Source: Clostridiales bacterium (GTDB lineage: Bacteria; Bacillota; Clostridia; Oscillospirales; Oscillospiraceae). From it: a stretch of 64,000 bases of DNA. Every line of letters begins with the position of its first letter. Within the stretch, counting starts at the first letter, position 1. Below are positions 6,817 through 14,595 of the stretch, one piece after another. The notes beneath the pieces were generated by a model. The model was not told where the DNA came from. It saw only the letters and a list, made by a program, of their open reading frames with translations, and did not search any database. The position numbers were made by a program, and so were the translations under genes. The stretch lies in assembly GCA_022764045.1 (NCBI GenBank), contig JALERU010000028.1, positions 1 through 64,000 of the forward strand. Reading direction: 5' to 3'.

Positions 6817-8013
6817 TCAATACCGAGTCTCCCGGGCCTGGAGGAAGGTGTCTCCATCCTTGGCCATCTGGCTCAGAACCCCGGCCAGCACGCCGCTGGC
6901 GGACTGGCTGTTCACCAGCACCCGCAAGGCGGAGCCCTGGCTGTCGCCGGCCTTGACCAGGGTCTCATAGGTCTTCGTGGCGTCCTGGAGGGAGGTCAGC
7001 CTCAGGCTGGGGGACCAACAGAGGTAGCCCGCTTCAGAAAGCTCCTTGTCGTCGGCCAAGACGAACCAGGTTTCCTGGCGGAGGATGGCGGCCAGTTGCT
7101 GACTGCCCTGCTGGGCGCTTTCCAGTCGCTGGGCCGGGGTGTCGCCGGTGGGGATCAGCCCCACCTTGTGTCCTCGGCCCACGGCCTGCCGCAGCTGATC
7201 GGCGCACTGATCCAGCTCATCCGCCGGGAAGAAAATCACCGCGCTGCTTCCCACGCTGCCCAACGCGTTCAGTGTGGCGGTGATCTCCGTCTTCGCAGAA
7301 GCCCGCACGCCCATATAAAGGGAAAACTTGGGGGCTGGCTTGGCGTCCGCCGGAATCTCCGGCGCCACGGGGGTATCCGGCCGGGTGGGATTCCCCGTGT
7401 TTCCCGAGGGCTGGGGCACCGTCACGCTGCCGCTGTTGTTTTGGTTGTTGTTGCCGTTGGGCATCTGGCCCTGGCTGTGGCTGTTGGTCCGGCTGCGCAT
7501 AATGGTCGCGGCCGAGCTGAGGAACAGGGAATCGCTGAGAACCGCGTTCCCGTCCTTAATCCGCAGCAGGGGGCCGTAATCCGTGCTGTAAAAGGAATAG
7601 CTCAGGCCAAAATACCGGCAAATCGCATAGGCCGGAACATAGTAAAGTCCGTTCTGCCGCAGGACGTTCCCCGGAACGGGGGTCTCGCCACCCACGGCGG
7701 TGGCGGTACCGTTTTGCAGGTCAAAGGTCAGGGTCTTGCCGGATAGGTTGTAAAACACCAGGTTGTTGTCATTGTCGGTAAAACCGTAGTAAACGCCGAA
7801 ATTGATGCCTGTCACCCGGCTGCTGAAGACGTTCACCGGCACATAGATCCAGCCGCTGTACTGGATGGGCGTGGTCTGGGCCGACTGGGCGGGGAGGGTG
7901 TCGTTCAGGGACAGAAAAAACAGGTTCCCGGCGGCCGACGAGGGCACCACCAGCAGGGACAGCGACACCGCCAGGGCACACAGGAGGGCCAAGGCGGATT
8001 TCACTTTTTTCAT
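6817..8013 (-). CDS. Secreted protein: copper-amine-oxidase-N-like domain plus degenerate NodB-like domain
   Basis: 398 residues. A signal peptide (to about residue 27, PSSAAG) is followed by an N-terminal region (about 30-170) with repeated IYVPVNVF and LYYVPAYAICRYFGL units like the stalk/copper-amine-oxidase-N family. A Gln/Asn/Pro/Gly-rich linker follows (about 175-225). The C-terminal part (about 230-398) has the spacing of a polysaccharide deacetylase barrel (TEITATLNAL, AVIFF, LRQAVGRGHKVGLI), but the metal and catalytic motifs (DD and HxxxH) are missing. It is probably a non-enzymatic wall- or glycan-associated protein. GGAGGGG precedes the ATG. Confidence 0.65.
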   Translation of the reverse strand: MKKVKSALALLCALAVSLSLLVVPSSAAGNLFFLSLNDTLPAQSAQTTPIQYSGWIYVPVNVFSSRVTGINFGVYYGFTDNDNNLVFYNLSGKTLTFDLQNGTATAVGGETPVPGNVLRQNGLYYVPAYAICRYFGLSYSFYSTDYGPLLRIKDGNAVLSDSLFLSSAATIMRSRTNSHSQGQMPNGNNNQNNSGSVTVPQPSGNTGNPTRPDTPVAPEIPADAKPAPKFSLYMGVRASAKTEITATLNALGSVGSSAVIFFPADELDQCADQLRQAVGRGHKVGLIPTGDTPAQRLESAQQGSQQLAAILRQETWFVLADDKELSEAGYLCWSPSLRLTSLQDATKTYETLVKAGDSQGSALRVLVNSQSASGVLAGVLSQMAKDGDTFLQARETRY

Positions 8014-8052
8014 CGGGCTCCCCTCCTTTGGGTCTTAGGCTTTGGATAGATT

Positions 8053-8081
8053 ATTTTATCACAAAATGTCCAGTGTTTCAA
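8053..8081 (-). promoter_or_regulatory. Promoter of the secreted NodB-like protein gene
   Basis: TTGAAA and TAAAAT with a 17-bp spacer, about 40 bp before the start codon. Confidence 0.75.
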
Positions 8082-8198
8082 TGGGTGTTTTCTTTGGGAG
8101 AGGGGTTTCCTCTCCCCTGGGCACCATTTCTCTGGTTTGGGGACCTTCGGGAATCGGTTCGTGCGTCTATTACCTACGCTGTGGAACCCTAAAGGCTC

Positions 8199-8251
8199 GC
8201 CCTCATCCGACCCGGCCTCCGGCCGGCCCACCTTCCCCCCCAGGGGAAGGC
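8199..8251. repeat. Dispersed intergenic palindromic repeat, copy A
   Basis: CCCTCATCCG followed by nested GC palindromes (GGCCTCCGGCCGGCC) and CCTTCCCCCCCAGGGGAAGGC. From memory, this CCCTCATC plus CCTTCCCCC/GGGGAAGG pattern is a dispersed element of Oscillospiraceae genomes. The 631-bp gap 8014-8644 holds this, the tandem repeats below and two promoters, but no gene I can support. Confidence 0.55.
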
Positions 8252-8339
8252 GATTGGCAAGCCCTATGTGGCTTATGTAGAAAACGACCGTAGTAATCAC
8301 TCTAACGTACCGAAGCACGTAGGCTTCCCCTTGGGGGTC

Positions 8340-8443
8340 GAACTGTCCGGGGGACAGTTCGATACAATCTAATGCGAAGCTCCTTAAACCAGAACTGTCC
8401 GGAGGACAGTTCGATTCAATCCAATGCGAAGCTCCTTAAACCA
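8340..8443. repeat. Two tandem 52-bp units, each with a perfect hairpin
   Basis: Units 8340-8391 and 8392-8443 differ at only a few positions. Each starts with GAACTGTCC and GGACAGTTC around a 3-nt loop and ends ATGCGAAGCTCCTTAAACCA. They run directly into repeat copy B. Confidence 0.85.
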
Positions 8444-8482
8444 TAGCTGTCAGCGGAGCTGACTGATGAGGGGGCGATATGG
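8444..8482. repeat. Dispersed hairpin repeat, copy B
   Basis: GTCAGC-GGA-GCTGAC stem followed by TGATGAGGGGGCGATATGG. The downstream part is shared exactly with copy C at 59764. Confidence 0.75.
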
Positions 8483-8582
8483 TGTATCGGCAGGTAGAAG
8501 GTGATCGTCGCCACCTTTCGCCGTGGCAGGATTCCACCCCGGCGATAGAGGCCTCCCTGCCCCGGGAGCCAAATTGCAGGTC

Positions 8583-8611
8583 TTGCAATTCCCTCTCAGG
8601 TTGGTTATGAT
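8583..8611 (+). promoter_or_regulatory. Promoter of the ArsC/Spx-like - TudS-like operon
   Basis: TTGCAA and TATGAT with a 17-bp spacer, about 30 bp before the start codon of the first gene. Confidence 0.75.
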
Positions 8612-8644
8612 AAGGGTATTCTTTCCACACAGGAGGTCTACACC

Positions 8645-8998
8645 ATGTTGTTTTTGTGTTATCCCCGCTGCTCCACCTGTAAAAAGGCCCAGAATTGGCT
8701 GGATGAGAAGGGAATCTCTTACGAATTCCGGGATATTAAAAAGGCCAATCCCTCCCTGGAGGAAATCACCGCCTGGCACCAGGCCAGCGGCCTACCCCTG
8801 AAGAAATTTTTCAACACCAGCGGCCAGCTCTATCGTTCCATGGAGCTATCCAAAAAGCTGCCGGACATGCCCCAGGAGGAGCAGTACGCGCTGCTGGCCT
8901 CCGACGGCCTGCTGGTGAAGCGTCCCTTGGCGGTGCTGGACAGCGGCAAGGTCCTGGTGGGCTTCAAGGAAGCCGACTGGGAACAGCAGCTGGGCTGA
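8645..8998 (+). CDS. ArsC/Spx family thioredoxin-fold protein
   Basis: A 117-residue protein. YPRCSTCKKAQNWLDEKGI carries a CxxC at the start of a thioredoxin fold, and LLVKRPLAVLDSGKVLVGF is the family C-terminal motif with the conserved RP. Members are arsenate reductase-like oxidoreductases (YffB, ArsC) or the RNA-polymerase-binding regulator Spx. The length fits a YffB/ArsC-like reductase, but function cannot be separated from Spx by eye. GGAGGTCTACACC precedes the ATG, and the TudS-like gene begins 10 bp after its stop. Confidence 0.85.
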   Translation: MLFLCYPRCSTCKKAQNWLDEKGISYEFRDIKKANPSLEEITAWHQASGLPLKKFFNTSGQLYRSMELSKKLPDMPQEEQYALLASDGLLVKRPLAVLDSGKVLVGFKEADWEQQLG

Positions 8999-9008
8999 GG
9001 GCAACGCC

Positions 9009-9464
9009 ATGAAACTGTTAGTCAGCGCCTGCCTCATGGGCGTGGGCTGCCGCTATGACGGCCAGAACAATCAGATCCCCCAGCTCAAGGAACTGATGAA
9101 AAAGCACACCTGCATCCCCGTCTGCCCGGAGATCTTCGGGGGGCTCCCCACCCCCCGGCCCCCGGCGGAGCTCCAGGGCGGGAAGGTCGTGAGCAAAGAG
9201 GGCCAGGACGTCACCCAGGCCTTTGTTCAGGGTACAGCGGAGGTTCTTCGCCTGGCCAAGCTCTACGGCTGTAAGGCTGCCCTGCTGAAGGAGCGCAGCC
9301 CCTCCTGCGGCTGCGGGCAGATCTACGACGGCACCTTCACCGGCACCCTGGTGGAGGGGGACGGCCTCACCGCCCAAATGCTCAAGCGAAACGGCGTCAC
9401 CGTCTACGGGGAGTCCCAGCTCCGTGAGCTCATCGACGAGCGCCCCTTCTTTTTCAGCATATAA
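9009..9464 (+). CDS. DUF523 / thiouracil desulfurase (TudS)-like protein
   Basis: A 151-residue protein with three conserved cysteine motifs, SACLMGVGCRYDG, PVCPEIFGGLPTPRPPAE and KERSPSCGCGQIYDG. In the TudS (DUF523) family three cysteines hold a [4Fe-4S] cluster that abstracts sulfur from thio-compounds such as 2-thiouracil. It is co-transcribed with the ArsC-like gene, which suggests sulfur or thiol chemistry for the pair. The binding site upstream is weak (GAGGGCAACGCC), consistent with coupling to the previous gene. Confidence 0.85.
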   Translation: MKLLVSACLMGVGCRYDGQNNQIPQLKELMKKHTCIPVCPEIFGGLPTPRPPAELQGGKVVSKEGQDVTQAFVQGTAEVLRLAKLYGCKAALLKERSPSCGCGQIYDGTFTGTLVEGDGLTAQMLKRNGVTVYGESQLRELIDERPFFFSI

Positions 9465-9471
9465 CCAGAGA

Positions 9472-9509
9472 AACCTGCCGGCCTTTTCTTCCTGTAAGGC
9501 CGGCAGGTT
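9472..9509. terminator. Bidirectional terminator between convergent TudS-like and NUDIX genes
   Basis: AACCTGCCGGCC and its exact complement form a 12-bp stem with T-rich flanks. Confidence 0.85.
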
Positions 9510-9515
9510 TTGTTG

Positions 9516-9998
9516 TCAGGGTTCGGTGGAAATGGGGTTCCCGTTGAGCACGGCCTGCACCAGGGTGTCCCCCTCGTAGGCCAGCTTCAGGGAGAAAAAG
9601 GGGACCTCTCGGGCCAGCAGGTCCAGGAAGATCTTGTCTCCCGTCCAAATGGGCAGGTCCTTCACCTTGTCCTTGTCCACCCACTCCAGATCCCCCTCGT
9701 CGCAGTCGATGAGGTCGGCCTGGTGGGTGGTGGCGGTGAAGAGGTGCATGTATTCCGTGACCCACCGGTCGGAAACGAAGGTCACCAGGCCCCGGTAGCG
9801 GTAGTCGGTGAGGGTAAGGCCAGTCTCCTCCCTGACCTCCCGCAGCAGACATTCCTCGGGGCTCTCCTTGTCCTCAAACTTGCCGCCGATGCCGATCCAC
9901 TTGTCCTGATTGATGTCGTTCTTCTTTTTCACCCGGTGGAGCATCAGGTACTGCCCCTCCCGCTCAATATAGCACAGGGTGGTGTTCCAATAGTTCAT
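9516..9998 (-). CDS. NUDIX hydrolase (8-oxo-dGTP diphosphatase-like)
   Basis: A 160-residue NUDIX protein. The box GGKFEDKESPEECLLREVREETGL fits GX5EX7REUXEEXGU in full, so Mg-dependent pyrophosphohydrolase activity is expected. The overall layout resembles MutT/NUDT1-like 8-oxo-dGTP diphosphatases, but ADP-ribose pyrophosphatase activity is also possible. The start follows AAGGGGGGCGAACC. It lies 12 bp after an ADP-ribosylglycohydrolase gene, so the two are likely one operon, which raises the ADP-ribose option. Confidence 0.9.
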   Translation of the reverse strand: MNYWNTTLCYIEREGQYLMLHRVKKKNDINQDKWIGIGGKFEDKESPEECLLREVREETGLTLTDYRYRGLVTFVSDRWVTEYMHLFTATTHQADLIDCDEGDLEWVDKDKVKDLPIWTGDKIFLDLLAREVPFFSLKLAYEGDTLVQAVLNGNPISTEP

Positions 9999-10010
9999 GG
10001 TTCGCCCCCC

Positions 10011-10790
10011 TTAGTAGCTCTGAATGAACCGGTCATAAATATTCCGCACTTCCCCGTCGAGAAAGGGGAGGGCCTGATCCCGAATGGCCCGAGGGACCCC
10101 ATAAAAGGCGGCAGCCACCGCCCCGGCCATGCAGGCGATGGTGTCGCTGTCCCCGCCGATGGAGACAGCGTTCCGGACGGCATCCTCAAAGCTCTCTCCC
10201 TCCAAAAAGGCCTCCATGGCCTGGGGAACGCTGCCGGCGCAAGAGACGTCGAACTGGTAGTCCTCCCGGATTTCATCCAGGGTGAAGTTCAGGGGGTAGT
10301 ACCGGGTCACATGGTCCCGGATAGCCTCCTTTCCCTCCCCTATCCGGGCCAGGTACACCGCCCCGGCCACCGTCATAGCCCCGGCGATGCCGTCGGGGTG
10401 GTTGTGGGTGACCTCCGCCGAGGCCTTGGCCAGGGCCAGACACTGGGGCAGGCTCTCCGCCACCCAGGCCACCGGAGACACCCGCATGGCGCTGCCGTTG
10501 CCCAGGCTGTTGTAGGGCTTGGGCTCTTCCGACGCCAGCCAAGCCTCAAATCTTGGGCCGTAGCCCAGGCCGGGGTATTGCCGTCCCAGCCGCCGCATCT
10601 CCGTGACCAGGTTTTCTTTGAATGCCTCCAGGTCGCCCACCCCCATGAGCACCGCCGATGCCACCGCCGCGGTCATCACGCTGTCGTCTGTCATGCGGCA
10701 GTCGGGCTGGAGGAAAGGGAAGTTTTTTTCTTTGCAGTTTTTCCACTCATAGATGGAGCCCACAATATCGCCAATCAGTGCGCCGAGCAT
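10011..10790 (-). CDS. ADP-ribosylglycohydrolase (ARH/DraG) family protein
   Basis: A 259-residue protein. The start MLGALIGDIVGSIYEWKN follows AAAGGAG; the track start at 10889 lacks a binding site. RMTDDSVMT near residue 32 and IGGDSDTIACMAGAVA near residue 210 are the two metal-binding motifs of the di-magnesium ARH fold, with THNHPDGIAGAM between them. The family removes ADP-ribose from arginine, serine or other acceptors, or hydrolyses related ribosides. Its 3' neighbour is the NUDIX gene; the macrodomain/SirTM pair is 7 kb away. Confidence 0.88.
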   Translation of the reverse strand: MLGALIGDIVGSIYEWKNCKEKNFPFLQPDCRMTDDSVMTAAVASAVLMGVGDLEAFKENLVTEMRRLGRQYPGLGYGPRFEAWLASEEPKPYNSLGNGSAMRVSPVAWVAESLPQCLALAKASAEVTHNHPDGIAGAMTVAGAVYLARIGEGKEAIRDHVTRYYPLNFTLDEIREDYQFDVSCAGSVPQAMEAFLEGESFEDAVRNAVSIGGDSDTIACMAGAVAAAFYGVPRAIRDQALPFLDGEVRNIYDRFIQSY

Positions 10791-10947
10791 GGGGAGCACT
10801 CCTTTCTGGATTCCGGTTTTTGATGCTCTTATCATACCATATTTTTCCGGTGGTGTCATCTCTTTTGTGGCGGCGGCTGACAGGCCCAAACAACGACCCC
10901 ACCCCCGGCAGGCTGCTGTTCCCGCCGGGGGTGGGGTCTATTGCAAG

Positions 10948-12468
10948 TCAATGTGTAGACAAGGTCTCGTTTTGATGCTTCCCGGCTGCCAGGCCCGCCG
11001 CCATAATCACCAGGCAGACGGCCATTCCCAGGAAGAGGGAGTCGAAGGGCAGATTCATAAAGCTGCCCGCCAGCACGGCGATGGGCCCGGCCACAATGGA
11101 GGCCAGGGCAAACCGCCCGGGGATCTTCCCCTTGAGCCACAGCCCCCCGCACATAGGCAGGAAGACCACCGCCCCCCGCAGACCCATGGAGAGGAAGCCG
11201 AAGTCATTGATCATGGCCCCGGGCACCAGCACCGCCACAATCACCGCCGCCACCAGGATGACCATAATGGTGCCCCGGGTGACCAGGAGGTTGGTTTTGG
11301 ACTCCTTCATGTGGGGGTCCTTCCGCACAAAGATGTCGGTGACCAGGATGGAGGCCATGCCCAGGGCCAGGCCAGAGCCCCCACCCACCACAGTGATGAA
11401 GAGGGTACCCAGCACCACGCCGCCAAAGAGCTTGGGCATGAATTTCGTCACAAACACCGGGAAGACCTGGGAGGTGGTGTCGATCTGAATGAGACCGTCG
11501 GGCACGGCCTGGCCCATGGTCTGGAGGGCGGCCACCTCTTCTGCCGTGATGCACTGGCCCCGCATATACAGGCCAATGAGGATGCAGGCGATGCCGATGG
11601 GGGGGATCAGCAGGGCGCTGAGGAGGGCCCCCTTCCGGGCCGCGCCGTCACTCTTGCCCGACCAGATGGCCTGGGCATAGGTCTGGGTGGAGAGAACCCC
11701 CAGGACCAGGGACAGGCCGGAGCCAATGTCCTTGGAAGGGCCCCGGGCCACCAGAGAGGTAAACCGCTGGTGGACGCTCTCCGCCGAGGTCAGGTCGCTG
11801 AGCTGTCCCAGGGGGGAGCTGGCCAGCAGGGCCTCCAGGGTCTCCATGACCCCGCTGAAGCCGTTGGCCAGGCCGTAGACCAAAATACCGCCCACAATGG
11901 ACGAGACGTACAGCAAAATCAGCTTGGCCACGCCCCCCATGCCGGCCCCCCACACGCCGCCGAAGATCACGTAAAAGGCCATGAGCAGAATGGAGATCAG
12001 GGCGGCAGTGAGATGGTTCAGGGGGAAAATCGTAATGAGCAGTGCCGTGGCCGCCAGCACCTGGGCCACCACGCTGATGAAAATACCCACGGCGTTGAGG
12101 ATACTGCCCAGGGTCTCCGCCTTGGTGCCGTACTCCTTCGAGACGATTTGCAGCAGGGTGGAGCAGCCGCTGTGGCGGTAGGGCTTGGCAAATCCCAGGG
12201 CCAGGATCAGGCAGCCGATGCCGGAGCCCAGGGTGAACCACCAGGCCGACATGCCGAAGGAAAAGGCAAGCTGGGCAGTGCCGATGGTGGCCTGGCCGCT
12301 GACCAAAGTACCCATGATGGCGCCGCAGACAATCCACGGCCCGGCCTTTCCGCCGCCGCTGGAAAAGTCTGCGGCGGACTTTACCTTCCGCCCGGAATAG
12401 ACCCCAATGCCGATGATCAGGGCAATGGTGGCCAGCATACCCACCACGTGCAAGGGACTCAAGTGCAT
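10948..12468 (-). CDS. Sodium:solute symporter (SSS) family transporter
   Basis: A 506-residue integral membrane protein with about 13 predicted TM helices. FGMSAWWFTLGSGIGCLILA and LLQIVSKEYGTKAE near the N-terminus and TKFMPKLFGGVVLGTLFITV in the second half fit the LeuT-fold SSS family, which couples uptake of proline, pantothenate, sugars or other solutes to sodium. The substrate cannot be read from the sequence. It is preceded by a strong promoter and a leader with an intrinsic terminator, so expression is probably attenuated. AAAGGAGGAAATTGTC precedes the ATG. Confidence 0.9.
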   Translation of the reverse strand: MHLSPLHVVGMLATIALIIGIGVYSGRKVKSAADFSSGGGKAGPWIVCGAIMGTLVSGQATIGTAQLAFSFGMSAWWFTLGSGIGCLILALGFAKPYRHSGCSTLLQIVSKEYGTKAETLGSILNAVGIFISVVAQVLAATALLITIFPLNHLTAALISILLMAFYVIFGGVWGAGMGGVAKLILLYVSSIVGGILVYGLANGFSGVMETLEALLASSPLGQLSDLTSAESVHQRFTSLVARGPSKDIGSGLSLVLGVLSTQTYAQAIWSGKSDGAARKGALLSALLIPPIGIACILIGLYMRGQCITAEEVAALQTMGQAVPDGLIQIDTTSQVFPVFVTKFMPKLFGGVVLGTLFITVVGGGSGLALGMASILVTDIFVRKDPHMKESKTNLLVTRGTIMVILVAAVIVAVLVPGAMINDFGFLSMGLRGAVVFLPMCGGLWLKGKIPGRFALASIVAGPIAVLAGSFMNLPFDSLFLGMAVCLVIMAAGLAAGKHQNETLSTH

Positions 12469-12495
12469 GACAATTTCCTCCTTTTTTTGAACCCA

Positions 12496-12560
12496 TAAGG
12501 CGCAAAAAAACCGGCAATGGGTGCATCACGCACGCCCATTTGCCGGCTTTCAAACAGATT
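12496..12560 (-). promoter_or_regulatory. Terminator-bearing 5' leader of the SSS transporter gene
   Basis: On the minus strand the leader shows a GC-rich stem starting CCGGCAAATGGG and closing CCCATTGCCGG, then seven T residues: an intrinsic terminator in front of the gene. Upstream, GAGAGC and GCTCTC (about 12573-12594) can form an extra stem. This suggests regulated termination (riboswitch, protein or leader peptide), but I do not recognise a named riboswitch class. Confidence 0.6.
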
Positions 12561-12620
12561 CCGAGAGCAGGGGTGACCGCTCTCCTCCGTTCAAAACAGC
12601 GAAACAGTTTGTACAAAAGG

Positions 12621-12649
12621 ATAATATCATTCCCCGCCTTTTTTGTCAA
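12621..12649 (-). promoter_or_regulatory. Promoter of the SSS transporter gene
   Basis: Consensus TTGACA and TATTAT with a 17-bp spacer. Transcription would begin near 12614, giving a leader of about 145 nt. Confidence 0.8.
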
Positions 12650-12795
12650 GAGTGTGACGGAATTTTTTTGCAGTTGTGGCAGCCCACCCCTGATTTTCTG
12701 TCCAGGGCACAACATTCCCCGCCCCCTCTTGATTTTTTGGCTCCTTTGTGGTGAAATAAAAACCAGCTATTTTGTATGAAAAAGGAGAACCCACC

Positions 12796-13641
12796 ATGAA
12801 ATTTTGGAAAATGAACGGCGCCGGAAATGATTTTATCATTCTGAATAATATCGAGGAAGCCCTTCCCCGGTCCGCCTTCCCTCAGATCGCCAAAACCCTC
12901 TGCACCCCCCACCGGTCTCTGGGGGCCGACGGCTTCATGGTGGTGGACAAGGCCCGGGAAGGGGCCGACTTCCAGATGCTCTTTTTCAACAGCGACGGCT
13001 CTGTGGGCGAGATGTGCGGCAACGGGGCCCGGTGCATCTGCCGCTATGGTTATGAGACCGGCCTGGCCGGGGAGCACCAGGTGGTGGAGACCACCGCCGG
13101 CATCGTCACAGGGGACCGGATCAGCCGGCGCCAATACCGGGTGCGGCTGAACGACCCCACCACCGTCCGCCTCCAGGAGGTCCTGACCGTCGGGGACAAA
13201 GCCTATCCCTGCGCCTATGTGGAGCTGGGCGACCCCGGCCTGCCCCACGCAGTGGTCCCCTACCCCGGCCTGGCTCAGGCCGATCCCCAGGCCCTCTTCC
13301 AACTGGGCCGGGCCCTACGGCATCACCCCCACTTCCCCAAGGGGGCTAACGTGAACTTCTATGAGATCACCGGCCCCGACCAGGTGCTGGAGAAGACCTA
13401 TGAGCGAGGAGTGGAGGATTTCACCCTGGCCTGTGGCACCGGCACAGGCAGCGTGGTCACCGTTCTCACCCTGCTGGGCCAGGTGAGTGGACAAGGCGTC
13501 CAGGTAACCATGGCGGGCGGCACGCTCACCATTGATGTGGAACGGACGGGAGAGACCGTCACCGGTCTCTGGCTCACAGGTCCCACCAATCTGGTGGCCA
13601 AGGGGGAGATTTTTGACGAGGAGCTGTCGGAGGTCTTTTGA
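12796..13641 (+). CDS. dapF: Diaminopimelate epimerase
   Basis: 281 residues. MKFWKMNGAGNDFIIL is the family N-terminus; the two catalytic cysteines lie in EMCGNGARC and TLACGTGTG, with FFNSDGSVGEM and NVNFYE also conserved. The enzyme converts LL- to meso-diaminopimelate without PLP for lysine and peptidoglycan synthesis. The start at 12796 follows AAAGGAGAACCCACC. It neighbours dapH and an M20 deacetylase, making a partial lysine/DAP neighbourhood, although each gene has its own direction. Confidence 0.93.
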   Translation: MKFWKMNGAGNDFIILNNIEEALPRSAFPQIAKTLCTPHRSLGADGFMVVDKAREGADFQMLFFNSDGSVGEMCGNGARCICRYGYETGLAGEHQVVETTAGIVTGDRISRRQYRVRLNDPTTVRLQEVLTVGDKAYPCAYVELGDPGLPHAVVPYPGLAQADPQALFQLGRALRHHPHFPKGANVNFYEITGPDQVLEKTYERGVEDFTLACGTGTGSVVTVLTLLGQVSGQGVQVTMAGGTLTIDVERTGETVTGLWLTGPTNLVAKGEIFDEELSEVF

Positions 13642-13718
13642 TCTTTTGCCGCGGGGAATTGGAGCGGAGGCGTTCTAACCGCCGTCACGCCCGTATCGCC
13701 CCCTCATTCCCACCGCAA

Positions 13719-13753
13719 AAAGGCTTCCCAGCCCAATGGGCCGGAAAGCCTTT
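13719..13753. terminator. Terminator between dapF and dapH
   Basis: AAAGGCTTCC and GGAAAGCCTTT form a stem around an AGCCCAATGGGC inner arm, serving the two convergent genes. Confidence 0.6.
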
Positions 13754-13780
13754 CCCTGCGATATCGCGCGGGATGCCTTT

Positions 13781-14476
13781 TTACAGCTCCCGCAGCCCGT
13801 CCACCAAGGCGGTTTTCTCCAGAGTCTTTCCGTCCTTGTCTTTCAGAACCTTGGCTGGGACCCCGGCCACTACGGTGTTGGGAGCCACGTCGCTGACCAC
13901 CACGGCGCCGGCGGCCACCACGGCCCCCTTGCCCACCCGGCAGCCTTCAATGACCACGGCGTTGGCCCCGATGAGCACGTCGTCCTCAATGACCACAGGC
14001 ACCGCGCTGGCGGGCTCCACCACGCCGGCCAGCACAGCGCCGGCGCCGATGTGACAGTTTTTTCCCACCATGGCCCGTCCCCCCAGGACGGCCCCCATGT
14101 CGATCATGGTCCCGTCGCCGATGACAGCACCGATGTTCACGATGGCCCCCATCATCACCACCGCGTTGTCTCCGATTTCCACTTGTTCCCGAAGGATGGC
14201 CCCAGGCTCAATGCGGGCGTTGAGCTCCCGCTTGTCCAGCAGGGGGATGGCGGAATTGCGGCAGTCGTTTTCCACCACCACCTGATCCACATCGGCCTCG
14301 TGGGCCTGGAGGACAGGGGCAATGTCCTTCCAATCGCCGAAGATAATCTTCGTCTCACCACAGGGGAAAACAGTGGCCTTAGGAAACTCCACCGGCTTGT
14401 TCTCTTTCACAAAGACTCGCACGGGGGTCTGTTTCTCTGCGGTGCGGATTCGTTCAATGATTTCCTGTGCGTTCAT
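13781..14476 (-). CDS. dapH: 2,3,4,5-tetrahydropyridine-2,6-dicarboxylate N-acetyltransferase
   Basis: 231 residues. An N-terminal alpha/beta part (about 1-75, [19 protein letters not shown]) is followed by left-handed beta-helix hexapeptide repeats (about 90-190: [40 protein letters not shown]) and a C-terminal extension. It transfers acetyl from acetyl-CoA to tetrahydrodipicolinate, the first step of the acetylated DAP route. I start at MNAQEI because TAGGAGGCGTGCAG precedes it. The M20 deacetylase needed later in this route is divergent next door. Confidence 0.93.
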   Translation of the reverse strand: MNAQEIIERIRTAEKQTPVRVFVKENKPVEFPKATVFPCGETKIIFGDWKDIAPVLQAHEADVDQVVVENDCRNSAIPLLDKRELNARIEPGAILREQVEIGDNAVVMMGAIVNIGAVIGDGTMIDMGAVLGGRAMVGKNCHIGAGAVLAGVVEPASAVPVVIEDDVLIGANAVVIEGCRVGKGAVVAAGAVVVSDVAPNTVVAGVPAKVLKDKDGKTLEKTALVDGLREL

Positions 14477-14510
14477 CTGCACGCCTCCTATCGGGAATTG
14501 GGATGGAGGC

Positions 14511-14539
14511 AGTATAGCACCTTTTTCTCCAAGATGCAA
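14511..14539 (-). promoter_or_regulatory. Promoter of dapH
   Basis: TTGCAT and TATACT with a 17-bp spacer, about 35 bp upstream of the start codon. Confidence 0.7.
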
Positions 14540-14595
14540 GCAGCAGCTATTTTTCTTTCATTTTTACGGGCTTAGCGGCCCAGGGAGGTTATTTT

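Noticed and set aside
8340-8443. Possible CRISPR array (two direct repeats)
   Set aside because: The units are adjacent with no spacers, contain a strong internal hairpin, and there are no cas genes.
8436-8630. 64-codon minus-strand ORF containing ISPPHQS
   Set aside because: The motif is the translation of the dispersed repeat (also seen at 59.7 kb); no start signal.
9510-10823. 437-codon plus-strand ORF across the NUDIX and ARH genes
   Set aside because: Antisense shadow spanning an intergenic boundary; both minus-strand genes have clear motifs.
10753-12498. 581-codon plus-strand ORF antisense to the symporter gene
   Set aside because: It mirrors the minus-strand symporter exactly; composition (Gln/His/Gly/Arg-rich) is that of an antisense frame in GC-rich DNA, with no ribosome binding site.
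12469-12650. Glycine, guanidine or T-box riboswitch at the symporter leader
   Set aside because: The conserved cores of these classes are not visible; only a generic terminator leader is claimed.
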